Assembly: GCA_015063185.1 (NCBI GenBank)
Contig: SUSY01000014.1
Span: forward strand, 1 to 39,287
Length of the DNA stretch: 39,287 bases
DNA from: Thermoplasmata archaeon
GTDB taxonomy: Archaea; Thermoplasmatota; Thermoplasmata; Methanomassiliicoccales; Methanomethylophilaceae
Direction: 5' to 3'
Position numbers and translations under genes: made by a program. The stretch's first letter is position 1; every line of letters begins with the position of its first letter. The notes under the pieces are model-generated. The model was not told the DNA's origin and made no database searches. It saw only the letters and a program-made list of their open reading frames with translations. This document shows, piece after piece, positions 22,671 through 32,500 of the stretch.

Positions 22671-24281
22671 TCAAAGATCCGGCCTCTGGTCCTCGGGAAC
22701 GATCAACGCATCCTCGAGTGCCTTCGCCTCCTTCTTATGTTTCTCCTTCCACTCAGCGAGAGGTACGGAATATTTGGCCTCGATCTCCTGACGATACTCT
22801 GGTCCCGAATTGTATGCACAGAACGGAATCACACGGAGATCGGGCGTAGCGTAATGGATCGCACAACGCTCCACCCTCTGGATATCATAGTTGTACGAAT
22901 CCTGGAAATGCATTCCTCCGATGAACATGGTCCTCCAAGAGAACTGAGCGAGTGTCTTCTTTGAATCGTCTGAAATCAGACTTCTGATAAGCTTCTTGAA
23001 GTCCTTCTTGGTCATTCCGTCCGGCAGACCGGACTCTATGATGCACTTGTCCACCAATTTGAGGACCTTCAATGCATAGAGCTTCTTGAAGCGTGCCTTA
23101 TCGATCTTCTCACCCAACTCGGTGATGCCATAGTAGAACTTGTCCACATCGATGAACTTGGGAATAGGTGTGATCTTTCCATCATCCCCTTTGTACAGAT
23201 ATGTTGCGATACCGCAATGGGGATGAACGGTGAATGTCACCTTACTCTTACCCATGAGCTGAGAGATGAGATTGGACACTGGTGCGACGATAGGTACGGG
23301 CCACCAATCATCCTTATCCGTCCATCCAGTCTGCTCATTGAAGTTATTGACCAGATCGGGGATGGTGAATCTACCCTCTTCCAATTCCTCGTTGGTAACC
23401 CTTCCGGTGAATGCAACGGGCTGGAAGTTGACCCCTCTGACGACATCGGAATTCTCGAAAGCAAATCTGACGATGTCTCCGAGTTGCTTGTCATTCATTC
23501 CCTTTACGACAGTGGGGACGAGGACCACGGACGGGTGCTTCGGGAGGGACCTCAAATTCTCAAGTACCTGTTTCTTTACATGGAACATCTTCCTTGCCCT
23601 TGCCTGGATGTACACATCATCGGAAATTCCGTCAAATGAAAGGTAGAGGGTGTGCACACCTGCCTCGACGGCCTTCTTACAAAACTCGATGTCCCTGAAC
23701 TCAAGACCATTGGTAGCTACCTGGACCTGTGCGAATCCCAACTCCCTCGCCTTCTTGACTATGTCGAAGAAACGTGGATGGATGGTAGGTTCACCTCCGG
23801 AGAACTGGATTGCAGGACATTTCGTGGGCTTCTGGTTCCTGAGCATCTCCATCATCCTGACAATCGTATCGTAATCTGGCTCATAGACATATCCTGCGGA
23901 GTTCGCCTCAGCGAAACAGATCGGACAGGTCATGTTGCACCTGTTGGTCAAATCGATATTACAAAGAATCGTTGTGGTCTTCAAATCCACCTTCTTGTCA
24001 CCGATCATTATCCTGACATTGTCATCATCCGAAGTGGTATCATCTTCGTTGTAGACTCCGATTCCATCCACACCGTACTTCTCTGCTCTCAGGTAGAATT
24101 CTGTATCGGACCAGATAAGACTGTCAAACTCGCCGTGCTCAGGACAGGTCTTCTTGGCGAACACCTTCCCACCCTTGTCGTAGATTTCCGTCTCAAGAAC
24201 CTTTCCGCACTCGGGGCAGATCGATTCCGTCTTCCTGGGAAGACCGGTCGGGAGACCATACTTCTTTGCTGTTGCAGGCAT
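22671..24281 (-). CDS. Radical SAM enzyme resembling tetraether synthase (Tes)
   Basis: This 536-residue protein has several cysteine sites. An N-terminal rubredoxin-like piece contains SICPECGK (Cys22/25) and KTCPEHGEF (Cys46). The radical SAM motif is CNMTCPIC (Cys115/119/122), followed by IQFSGGEPTIHP and VATNGLEF. The C-terminal domain has more conserved cysteines (VHPHCGIATYL, CAIHYATPDL, IPFCAYNSG). This layout is that of the family that includes the archaeal tetraether synthase, which joins the ends of two lipid chains. The neighbouring geranylgeranyl reductase and ferredoxin support a lipid role. A related methylase or other member of the family cannot be excluded. TATA box TTTATATTAT at 24333-24324; AGGAG at 24296-24292. 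Confidence 0.85.
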   Translation of the reverse strand: MPATAKKYGLPTGLPRKTESICPECGKVLETEIYDKGGKVFAKKTCPEHGEFDSLIWSDTEFYLRAEKYGVDGIGVYNEDDTTSDDDNVRIMIGDKKVDLKTTTILCNIDLTNRCNMTCPICFAEANSAGYVYEPDYDTIVRMMEMLRNQKPTKCPAIQFSGGEPTIHPRFFDIVKKARELGFAQVQVATNGLEFRDIEFCKKAVEAGVHTLYLSFDGISDDVYIQARARKMFHVKKQVLENLRSLPKHPSVVLVPTVVKGMNDKQLGDIVRFAFENSDVVRGVNFQPVAFTGRVTNEELEEGRFTIPDLVNNFNEQTGWTDKDDWWPVPIVAPVSNLISQLMGKSKVTFTVHPHCGIATYLYKGDDGKITPIPKFIDVDKFYYGITELGEKIDKARFKKLYALKVLKLVDKCIIESGLPDGMTKKDFKKLIRSLISDDSKKTLAQFSWRTMFIGGMHFQDSYNYDIQRVERCAIHYATPDLRVIPFCAYNSGPEYRQEIEAKYSVPLAEWKEKHKKEAKALEDALIVPEDQRPDL

Positions 24282-24323
24282 GTTGTCCCTTCTCCTAATA
24301 TAATACCTGACTAAGTCCCTCGG

Positions 24324-24333
24324 ATAATATAAA
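24324..24333 (-). promoter_or_regulatory. TATA box of the lipid operon
   Basis: TTTATATTAT on the minus strand predicts a start near 24302, giving a leader of about 20 bases with an AGGAG ribosome-binding site 10 bases before the ATG at 24281. Another TATA box, TTTATAA (24384-24390), points the other way toward the gene at 24415. Confidence 0.55.
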
Positions 24334-24414
24334 GGGTTGCACTAACTCAAAGCAATCGTTAACGTATTACTGTTAGCTCCCCCTTTATAATCGGATTCAG
24401 AACGAAATCCATGC

Positions 24415-27400
24415 ATGAATGTAAAATCCAGGAGAGGATCGAAGAAAGGACAGATGCCATTGGCGATGATTGCTGTGGCACTCCTGATATCCAGCACATT
24501 CTTCTGCGTAATCACGAAGAATATAGAGGATTCCACCGAGAATACCGAATCACTATCGAATGAAATAGACGCACTGGATGAGGAGATTGAACATGCAAGA
24601 TTGAGGATTGAAACGAATCTGGGCAATCTTATCACCGACCTCAGTGCCAACGCACCGGATGGCATCTATGATACCCAATACGCATCCGATAATCTGATTG
24701 AACGTGCCAGAACATTTGACCAACTTCAAAAACGGATGTTCGATACACAATTCCCATCCAATAATAGAGGGGTCACCACAGACATTATCGAACATGATAT
24801 CTGGCTCACTATGGAGTCCGTCAAACTCGGAATAGAGGAAAATGGAACTCAGTCAGCATTCCTCCGTGCCATGGGCACTGTGACCGCATCGTTCTCCACA
24901 GAATCCACCAGCACAATCAGAACACTGGATATCGTAGCGGATGCGACATCGTGTCTACCTCTAATCGTGGAGTCCGCAACAGAATTCGAACTGTCACTAG
25001 AGGGTTCAAATTCTGCACTGGCACAGATGGTTGACTATCAACTCACCGCACTTGCACAGAATAGGGTCATCAATGGATATGGGCTGGACAATCTAACCGG
25101 TAAGAAAAGCACCATGGATATCATAACAGAGGATGATGTAAGAAGAGCCATACGCAACGCCCTTGACATATTGGAGACGATGAACTTCAGATGCAACGCA
25201 TCTGGCAACAACACTCTCCTGAAAATGACCCAGATCGATCTTGCAGATTACATGGTCGTAGAGGATGGCGGGATCAGTTTCGATATAGGGTCGTTCTATG
25301 CGCAGGCGATACTTTCCAATATCGATAGTTTTGCATTCAGTTGGATGGAATACATAGGATATGACGAGGTCTTTGAATTCATCGACAGCGTGTGGGATAT
25401 TGGGCGCAATGCGTTCAATGGAATCATCGGAGTATTTACTGGAAAGGACATGAACAAACAGAATGTCACAGGCATAATATCTGACCGCATGAAGGCCATA
25501 GGCGCTAGGGATGATTTGGTTCTTGAGACGTCGAAAATGGCGATCGTTGTTCCGGACATGAGCTATGAAGTCCTGATCGATGATGAGCCGATCACCATAC
25601 CTATCGAAGGATGGACGGAAATCGTGTATCTCGACAGAATGGATGCCTTGGACTGGAACGGATGGGGACAATTCTATAAGAATTACAATAAGGACAGGAA
25701 CATACTACTGGACCCACTCAAGGATACCATCAGATCCATTGCAAATGCTATCAAAGGATCCTGTATTGTGAGGATAGATGTGGATTGCTTCGATAACGAG
25801 AGTTTTCTAGAAACTGTAAGATCGGAGATCCTGAGATGTATCGAAAACAGCTACGATATCATCAATGATAAAGCAGAGAACGCCACCAGAACGTGCCACG
25901 TCACGGATCCGTTGTTCTCTGCCGCATACATTCACATCAAGGAGAACAGATACGACATTTTCGGACTTGACAGGATGTCTGCAGCGATCAATGATGCACA
26001 CATTGCCATCGTAAACAGAATCGTTACCGAACATCCCGAACTGCACAACATGACCCAAGACATATCCTTCAGGATTCTGAAGAACATTGACATAAATTCA
26101 TATGTAGAAGGATTCAGGACAGAAATCGATAAGAAAATAGACGAACTGGTCAGTATGAACAGGGTCATCAAGGATAACAGTAATATCATCATAGACTCCC
26201 TCGCATTCGCCATCGATAAGGTACTCAATAAGAGAAACCTCAATCGGGTAGTAGAGAATTCAATGACCGAGCTAATCGACACCATGATGGAGCACTTCTC
26301 CACAGAGCCGAGTTTCGATATCATTGAACTCCCTGGAAAGAACGACTATTCACTTAATGATGGAACATCCGGAATACACACCGAAGTCATGGGTATCACG
26401 GACTTAGAGAATCTGGATGTGGACATCATCGATCCCACCAAGAATGAATCAAAAAATATTCACTACATTGGGTTTGATCACCTTGGAAATACGACTTATT
26501 CTGCAATCTTTGATATCAAAATCAATGGAACCATCGGATTCACAGTGACATCCGCGAACACCCTCGTAGGTGCACTAGGTACACATGATGCATCATATAC
26601 GGGACTATGTGACGTGTCATTGGCACTGGAGATACCATGCATCAGCGGATGGGGTTTGATGGGCGTTGACTACAAGAAGAGCAATACTCTCATCAACGAC
26701 GTTTGGGCCAAGATATTGAACCTTCTCAAGCCACTGCTTGATGACATCATAGAGTTGTATCGCACGATCAAGGACCTTGAGAACATCTGTAGTACTGCAA
26801 TCCTAGAATTTGGAAACAGGTTGGACGAAATGATGACCCAGATCTATGAAGTCATCTCGATTCCCATGGAACTGATTACAGATATGATGGACAGATACCT
26901 CAGAGATCTACTGAAACGTATGGATCCGATGTTAGAGGACATATTCCTGGGGATGGATTCTCAAAGGATCGTCTTCAAGATGTTCGATATCACCGTCATG
27001 ATAGAAACCGACCTCAAAAAGGTGTTCAAGGATGTCAAGGATATCGTCAAGGTCACTGTATCGAAAGAGATTGGAGGGCTTAAGACCACAGCATTCTGTA
27101 AAATTAGCAAGAAAATGGATGATTTCAAGATACTTATGGGAGGTGGTGCCGAAGGCGATGATTGGAAGTTCAACATCAGTATCGACCCTCTCCTCAGCAG
27201 TGGACCGTACTACGTATCGATTACAGGAAACATAAGGGACATCGCATACAGCGGAACACTCCCAGAACATGTACAATACAAGAAAATCGAATTGTCATTA
27301 ACAGACATACCTCTGATGGAAACGATCCTCTCCAACATCCCTACACCAATCCCTGGAATCAAATGTGCACTGGATGCAGGGGCCTATCTGAAATGTGGGC

Positions 27401-28485
27401 TCCCTATAGAGGACGGATTGATCATTAACGAAGTGGAGCTAAACCCATCCGGAAACGATACTGGAAAGGAATGGGTGGAGCTGTATAACAACTCGAACGT
27501 TGCCATAGACCTCACTGGCTATGTCCTCACACCGGAATCCGGAGACAGCAAATCCTACACCATCGACGATGTCACGATTGGGCCAAAATGCTATGAGGTC
27601 ATCAAATTCCCGAAACAGACCCTAAATAACTCCGCATCCAAGGGATTGAAAGGTGAGAGAGTGACCCTTTACGATACATACGGCAACGTGGTGGATGTCA
27701 CCGGATGGCTCGTGGATAATGAGAACAGTACATTCACCAACCAACGTGCCAGCGATGCATATGCAGAATGGTGTATGAACAAGGAGTCCCCGGGATCCAG
27801 CAACGGTGCAAGAATGGACCTGGATCTGGTAAAGGCCAATATGATCCTTCCTGCAGTGGAAAAAGTTGTTCCAAAAGTGTTCGATGAGATGGGTGGAAAA
27901 CTCACAACCGTCGAACAGGTCATGCTATTCTTGGAGAAGGTTCTTGCCGCCATGATAGAGGAGATCATAGACACCATAGCGAATGTCCTGATAGAGGCGT
28001 ATCTTTTCATCAATGTCGCATTCGAGGAGTACACTGAATCCCTCGGTATGGGACTTAAGATGATGATTGGATTGGATTCCAAGATTGTGAGTGATTCCCT
28101 GAGATATCTGGCAACTATGATCCCCATCATAGGTGAGCACATAAACAACCCTGCGGGCATGAGCATGGAGAAAATCCTCCTGGACGACGTGTATCTCAGA
28201 ACAGTGATCTACACAAAGATGTCCGCACCAAAATTTATGGACCTTGCGGATTTGAGCCTGAAGGTAAAAACTGGCCTATCCACGAAGATCAACATATCAG
28301 CAATCACCACAGTGCTCGATACCGATTCGGAGAATAGCCAGTGGAGTGCAGAGGTAGGGATCGTGATGGAAGGCGTTCCAAGCAACTGCATCCCGCCGTC
28401 ATTCAAACCGCAGAAGTACTATGACCATGACCTCTGGCTCTTTAAGATGACATTCTCGAAAATGAAGGGAGTTGCCGATGCATGA
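24415..28485 (+). CDS. Large surface protein with signal anchor and lamin-tail domain
   Basis: This protein has 1356 residues. The N-terminus has a basic stretch (RRGSKKGQ), then a hydrophobic segment, MPLAMIAVALLISSTFFCVI. The KKGQ before the hydrophobic run resembles class III (prepilin-like) signal peptides, which are cut before the Q. Most of the protein is long, helical and rich in Asn, Asp and Ile. A lamin-tail domain lies at about residues 1002-1115, starting INEVELNPSGNDTGKEWVEL and including GYVLTPESGDSKSY. The rest is unrecognised. It is probably an exported cell-surface protein. A TATA box (24384-24390) about 26 bases before the ATG suggests a leaderless mRNA. The end overlaps the longest possible frame of NOG1. 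Confidence 0.85.
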   Translation: MNVKSRRGSKKGQMPLAMIAVALLISSTFFCVITKNIEDSTENTESLSNEIDALDEEIEHARLRIETNLGNLITDLSANAPDGIYDTQYASDNLIERARTFDQLQKRMFDTQFPSNNRGVTTDIIEHDIWLTMESVKLGIEENGTQSAFLRAMGTVTASFSTESTSTIRTLDIVADATSCLPLIVESATEFELSLEGSNSALAQMVDYQLTALAQNRVINGYGLDNLTGKKSTMDIITEDDVRRAIRNALDILETMNFRCNASGNNTLLKMTQIDLADYMVVEDGGISFDIGSFYAQAILSNIDSFAFSWMEYIGYDEVFEFIDSVWDIGRNAFNGIIGVFTGKDMNKQNVTGIISDRMKAIGARDDLVLETSKMAIVVPDMSYEVLIDDEPITIPIEGWTEIVYLDRMDALDWNGWGQFYKNYNKDRNILLDPLKDTIRSIANAIKGSCIVRIDVDCFDNESFLETVRSEILRCIENSYDIINDKAENATRTCHVTDPLFSAAYIHIKENRYDIFGLDRMSAAINDAHIAIVNRIVTEHPELHNMTQDISFRILKNIDINSYVEGFRTEIDKKIDELVSMNRVIKDNSNIIIDSLAFAIDKVLNKRNLNRVVENSMTELIDTMMEHFSTEPSFDIIELPGKNDYSLNDGTSGIHTEVMGITDLENLDVDIIDPTKNESKNIHYIGFDHLGNTTYSAIFDIKINGTIGFTVTSANTLVGALGTHDASYTGLCDVSLALEIPCISGWGLMGVDYKKSNTLINDVWAKILNLLKPLLDDIIELYRTIKDLENICSTAILEFGNRLDEMMTQIYEVISIPMELITDMMDRYLRDLLKRMDPMLEDIFLGMDSQRIVFKMFDITVMIETDLKKVFKDVKDIVKVTVSKEIGGLKTTAFCKISKKMDDFKILMGGGAEGDDWKFNISIDPLLSSGPYYVSITGNIRDIAYSGTLPEHVQYKKIELSLTDIPLMETILSNIPTPIPGIKCALDAGAYLKCGLPIEDGLIINEVELNPSGNDTGKEWVELYNNSNVAIDLTGYVLTPESGDSKSYTIDDVTIGPKCYEVIKFPKQTLNNSASKGLKGERVTLYDTYGNVVDVTGWLVDNENSTFTNQRASDAYAEWCMNKESPGSSNGARMDLDLVKANMILPAVEKVVPKVFDEMGGKLTTVEQVMLFLEKVLAAMIEEIIDTIANVLIEAYLFINVAFEEYTESLGMGLKMMIGLDSKIVSDSLRYLATMIPIIGEHINNPAGMSMEKILLDDVYLRTVIYTKMSAPKFMDLADLSLKVKTGLSTKINISAITTVLDTDSENSQWSAEVGIVMEGVPSNCIPPSFKPQKYYDHDLWLFKMTFSKMKGVADA

Positions 28486-28525
28486 GCAGAGTCAGCTTTA
28501 TCTATATGCGCGCGCTCTTAGAAGC

Positions 28526-29527
28526 ATGGCCGAGAAGACATACAGAATCCCAACCGTACTTTCAGCGGATGAATTGATGGACAAAGCGTTCCACAGAGCG
28601 TCGAAAATCACGATCTCAGGAGCGAATGCCCTGGATTCTGTGAAAAAGACTACACTGGCCAAAGTATCTGCGGTAGGAGATATCGTCAAGGATACACTCA
28701 ATGGATATGTGGAAAAATTCCCCAGATTCGAGAAGGACGAGGATTTCCTCCCGGAACTGGTGGACCTTGTCATCGGCCTCGACCCGTACAAGAAATCGCT
28801 TGGTACCTTGAAATGGGCTGCTAACCGTACGGACAAACTCACCAATGAGTCCCTGAGGAACATCAGACGCAGCAAGGACCCTGAAGTGATCAAAGGTGTC
28901 AGAGCACACTTCTACGGTCGCGTCTCCTCCTTACTCAAACAGATTGCCAAGGACCTCCTGTTCCTCCAGGACTGTAAGAACAAGTTCAGAAAACTCCCTT
29001 CCATCGAATCCGACATAGCCACCGTTGTCGTGGCAGGATTCCCCAACGTAGGGAAGAGCAATCTGGTCACAGAACTCTCCACAGCGGCCCCCGAGATTGC
29101 TCCCTACCCTTTCACAACCAAAGGAATCATCGTGGGACACATCGAGGACGAATGGAGGAAGTTCCAGATCATCGATACTCCCGGACTCCTCGACAGAGAG
29201 CTCTCCGAACGCAATGATATCGAGAAACAGGCAATCCTCGCTCTGAAATATCTGACACACGTCATGCTCATCGTCATCGATCCGTCCGAGACCTGCGGAT
29301 ACACCATGGAAAAACAGATCGCACTTATGGAGTCCCTTAAGAGTGGATTCGAAGGTGTGCCCATCATCGTCGCAGAGAGCAAGTGCGATATAATGAAGAC
29401 CGGAAACCCCGACAGACCATGCTTCTCCGCACAGACCGGAGAGAACATGGAGTCCCTCCGTACCGCAATCATCACTGAGCTCAGGAAGATAAGGCTCCAG
29501 CAGTCGGAAGAGGACGAAGATGCCTGA
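28526..29527 (+). CDS. NOG1-like GTPase
   Basis: This GTPase of the OBG/NOG1 group is involved in assembly of the large ribosomal subunit. The N-terminal helical domain (RIPTVLSADELMDKAFHRAS) is typical of NOG1. The G motifs are VAGFPNVGKSNLVTEL (G1), YPFTTKGIIVGHIE (G2 region), IIDTPGLLDRELSER (G3) and a likely G4 in VAESKCDIM. The Met at 28526 (333 residues) is preferred over 28472, because TTTATCTATATG at about 28497-28508 is centred some 24-26 bases before it and the extra residues do not look conserved. It overlaps polC by 8 bases. Confidence 0.92.
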   Translation: MAEKTYRIPTVLSADELMDKAFHRASKITISGANALDSVKKTTLAKVSAVGDIVKDTLNGYVEKFPRFEKDEDFLPELVDLVIGLDPYKKSLGTLKWAANRTDKLTNESLRNIRRSKDPEVIKGVRAHFYGRVSSLLKQIAKDLLFLQDCKNKFRKLPSIESDIATVVVAGFPNVGKSNLVTELSTAAPEIAPYPFTTKGIIVGHIEDEWRKFQIIDTPGLLDRELSERNDIEKQAILALKYLTHVMLIVIDPSETCGYTMEKQIALMESLKSGFEGVPIIVAESKCDIMKTGNPDRPCFSAQTGENMESLRTAIITELRKIRLQQSEEDEDA

Positions 29528-32500
29528 ACTCATCTACAGTGAAGAGATGGGCGAGTACTTCAAGAAACTCGCTGAGGATAACGAGGTGTGTTACGATATC
29601 GCTCGCAAGGCGAGACGTCTGGGAAGAGACCCAGAGAATAAGGTCGAAGTCCCCCAGGCGGAAGATCTGGCATCAAGAGTGGAGAAACTCCTTAAGGATT
29701 ATGATGTCAAAGGGATTGCCGAGACGATCAGGGAACTCACTGACAAATACAAGAATAGGGAACTGGTCTCATTGTATGTTGCCAGAGAGATGGCCAAAAG
29801 GGACATGGGAAGTAAAGAGAAGGCCCTCGATACTGCCATCCGTGCGGGATTGGCCGTCCTCACCGAAGGAATCCTTGTCGCACCACTAGAAGGTCTTGCA
29901 GACACCAAGATCGGAATCAATGATGATGGTACGGAATTCGTGGACCTTGTCTTCGCAGGGCCTATCCGTGCAGCTGGAGGTACCGCTCAAGCGATGAGTG
30001 TCCTTCTCGCTGATGTTGTGAGAACGGAAATTGGCATCGGCGAATACAAACCCACACAAGCAGAAGTGGACAGGTTCATCGAGGAGATCCCACTGTACAA
30101 GATGTGCCAACACATCCAATACTCCCCATCGGCGGATGAGATCCAACTCATTGTAGGAAGGTGCCCCATCATGATTGATGGAGAAGGTACGGAAAGAATG
30201 GAACTTTCCGGTTTCAGAGACTTACCGCGTATCAAGACCAATCAGGTTAGGGGAGGTGCATGCCTTGTCGTTGCAGAAGGAATGTGCCAGAAGGCCAGTA
30301 AACTTCAAAAGCATGTCAAAAAACTCGGTCTGAAAGGCTGGGAATTCATGGACGAATACCTTGCTATGAAAGGGGCCGCCGTTGCCACAGATTCTGGACC
30401 GAGATCCGTACATCCATCCGAGAAATACCTCAAGGACATTGTCGCAGGTAGGCCCATATTCGGACACCCTAGCAGAGTCGGAGGATTTAGGCTCAGATAC
30501 GGTCGCGCAAGAACGGCAGGTCTTGCCTCCTTAGCATTCTGTCCTGCCAGCATGTATCTCATGGACGAATTCCCCGCGCTGGGAACCCAATTGAAGATTG
30601 AAAGACCGGGTAAAGCCTGTGTCGTCACACCGTGTGATGAATTGGACGGCCCCATCGCCGTACTGAACAACGGCGATCTGGTCCAATGTCAATCATCAGA
30701 ATCTGCGACCAATATCAGATCGGATGTATTTGAGATCACTGATAACGGTGAGGTTCTCGTACCATTCGGTGAGTTCTGTGAGAACAATCACTTCTTGGTA
30801 CCCTGTGGATACCCCATAGAATGGCACGTGCAAGAAATAGAAGATGCGTTGAAACCTCTACCCAGTGATTGGGCTCCATCCAACCTACAGGTTGATGTTA
30901 CAAAGGATATATTGGATCTGTCCAATACGTTGAAAATCCGTCTTTTGAATGAAGGATCCTGCAGAGATGGACATGTGTGTATTCCTGTCTGTGACGATGT
31001 GACCACGTTGAGATCCATCGGTGCAGATTACAAATTGGAGAATGGAAACATAGTCATACCTCCGGAAACAACGGAGACAATCCTCTTGGACCTTATGATT
31101 GTGCGTGACGGTAACGATCTGATTAAATTGGAATGGGTTTCGCCGGAACCGGTACTTAATTGGAACGCACTTGGCGAAATATACAAATCAGACATCCGTG
31201 GGCGCCTTCTCATCGGTTCTATAGCATGTCTGAATGGAAAGATCATTACAATAAAGAAGGATAAGGCTACTTTCGAAGCCCTCGGCATTGAATTCACCGA
31301 GGACGAGAACAAAATTACTCTCAAGGACGAAAGTGCATCCAATCTCCTCTCCGATCTCGCCCTTCATATAATGGATGGGCGCGTTACGGAATCGGATAAT
31401 GAACATACGAACTTATTGAATTGGGATGGACTCGGCCCAGCCACACGTAATAAATGGTGCACAATGGCGCTAGAAGGCAGAGACCTGATATTCAATAACG
31501 GTGCAATGACATTTCCAGAGGAATATGCGCCACAACTAGACCTCATCGGCTTAGAACATATATCCCTTGACGGAAGGCTCCGCCTCAGTGTCAACAACAC
31601 AGTACAGTTCCTCTCCGACCTAAAGATCAGATATGATGATTCCGAAGGAAAGTTAATACAGTACGAGGACAAACCTCCGGAAACCGTATACAATTGGAAG
31701 AAGGCTGGTAAAGCCAAGGACAAATGGATTGATAGGATACTATCCAAAAAGGATATCGTCCTAACCGACAATGGCCTTGTAATCGAGTCTAAGACAGAGA
31801 AGGCCCTCAGCTCACTGGGCACAGAGTACACGGTCGAAAATGGAGATATAACTATCCTGTTCGATGATGCGGATCCTCTGCTCGCGGACCTCGGACTATA
31901 TCGTTACAAGAAATGGATCAAACAGACCCTACCTAACGACTGGGAACATCCCACGTACGAACGTGCGAAGGAGATGTCCAGGAAAATGTGCATACCACTG
32001 CACCCAGATTACAACATGTTCTGGTCAGATGTAGATATGGAGGCTTTGTCTTCATTAAGAACGTTCATTCTGGACAACGGAAAGATGGAGGATGAGGAGC
32101 TAGTCATCCCGATTAACGAGATCACCTCAAAACTCTCCAAAATGGGAGTCGCATTCGCATACCATGCTGGAAATATTCGTTTGGACACAGATAGTACGAA
32201 GTCATTCCTCTCTGATATGGGTCTCCTATACGATGTTGACAAGGAACAAGTACAGGAAACGGAAGTCGCGACCGAAAAAAGGTTCGATTGGACCCACATG
32301 ATGGAAGATGAGACGTCAAAGATTCGCAGATCCATCCTGGAATGTGATGAATCCGGATTCCACATGAAAGGAAAATTACTGATCTTCCCGTGTAAAGGAC
32401 ACAAGAACACACTAGAGACACTGGGTGCATTGCATAAGGTCAGAGAGGGACTCGTACGCATCGATCCGACCCTTTCCATCCCATTGATCGAGGGGCTTGG

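Noticed and set aside
30861..31934. Intein as the cause of the long DP2
   Set aside because: No intein splice motifs (N-terminal Cys block, homing-endonuclease blocks, C-terminal HN-Cys/Ser/Thr) were seen, and the extra region consists of copies of a DP2-like module.
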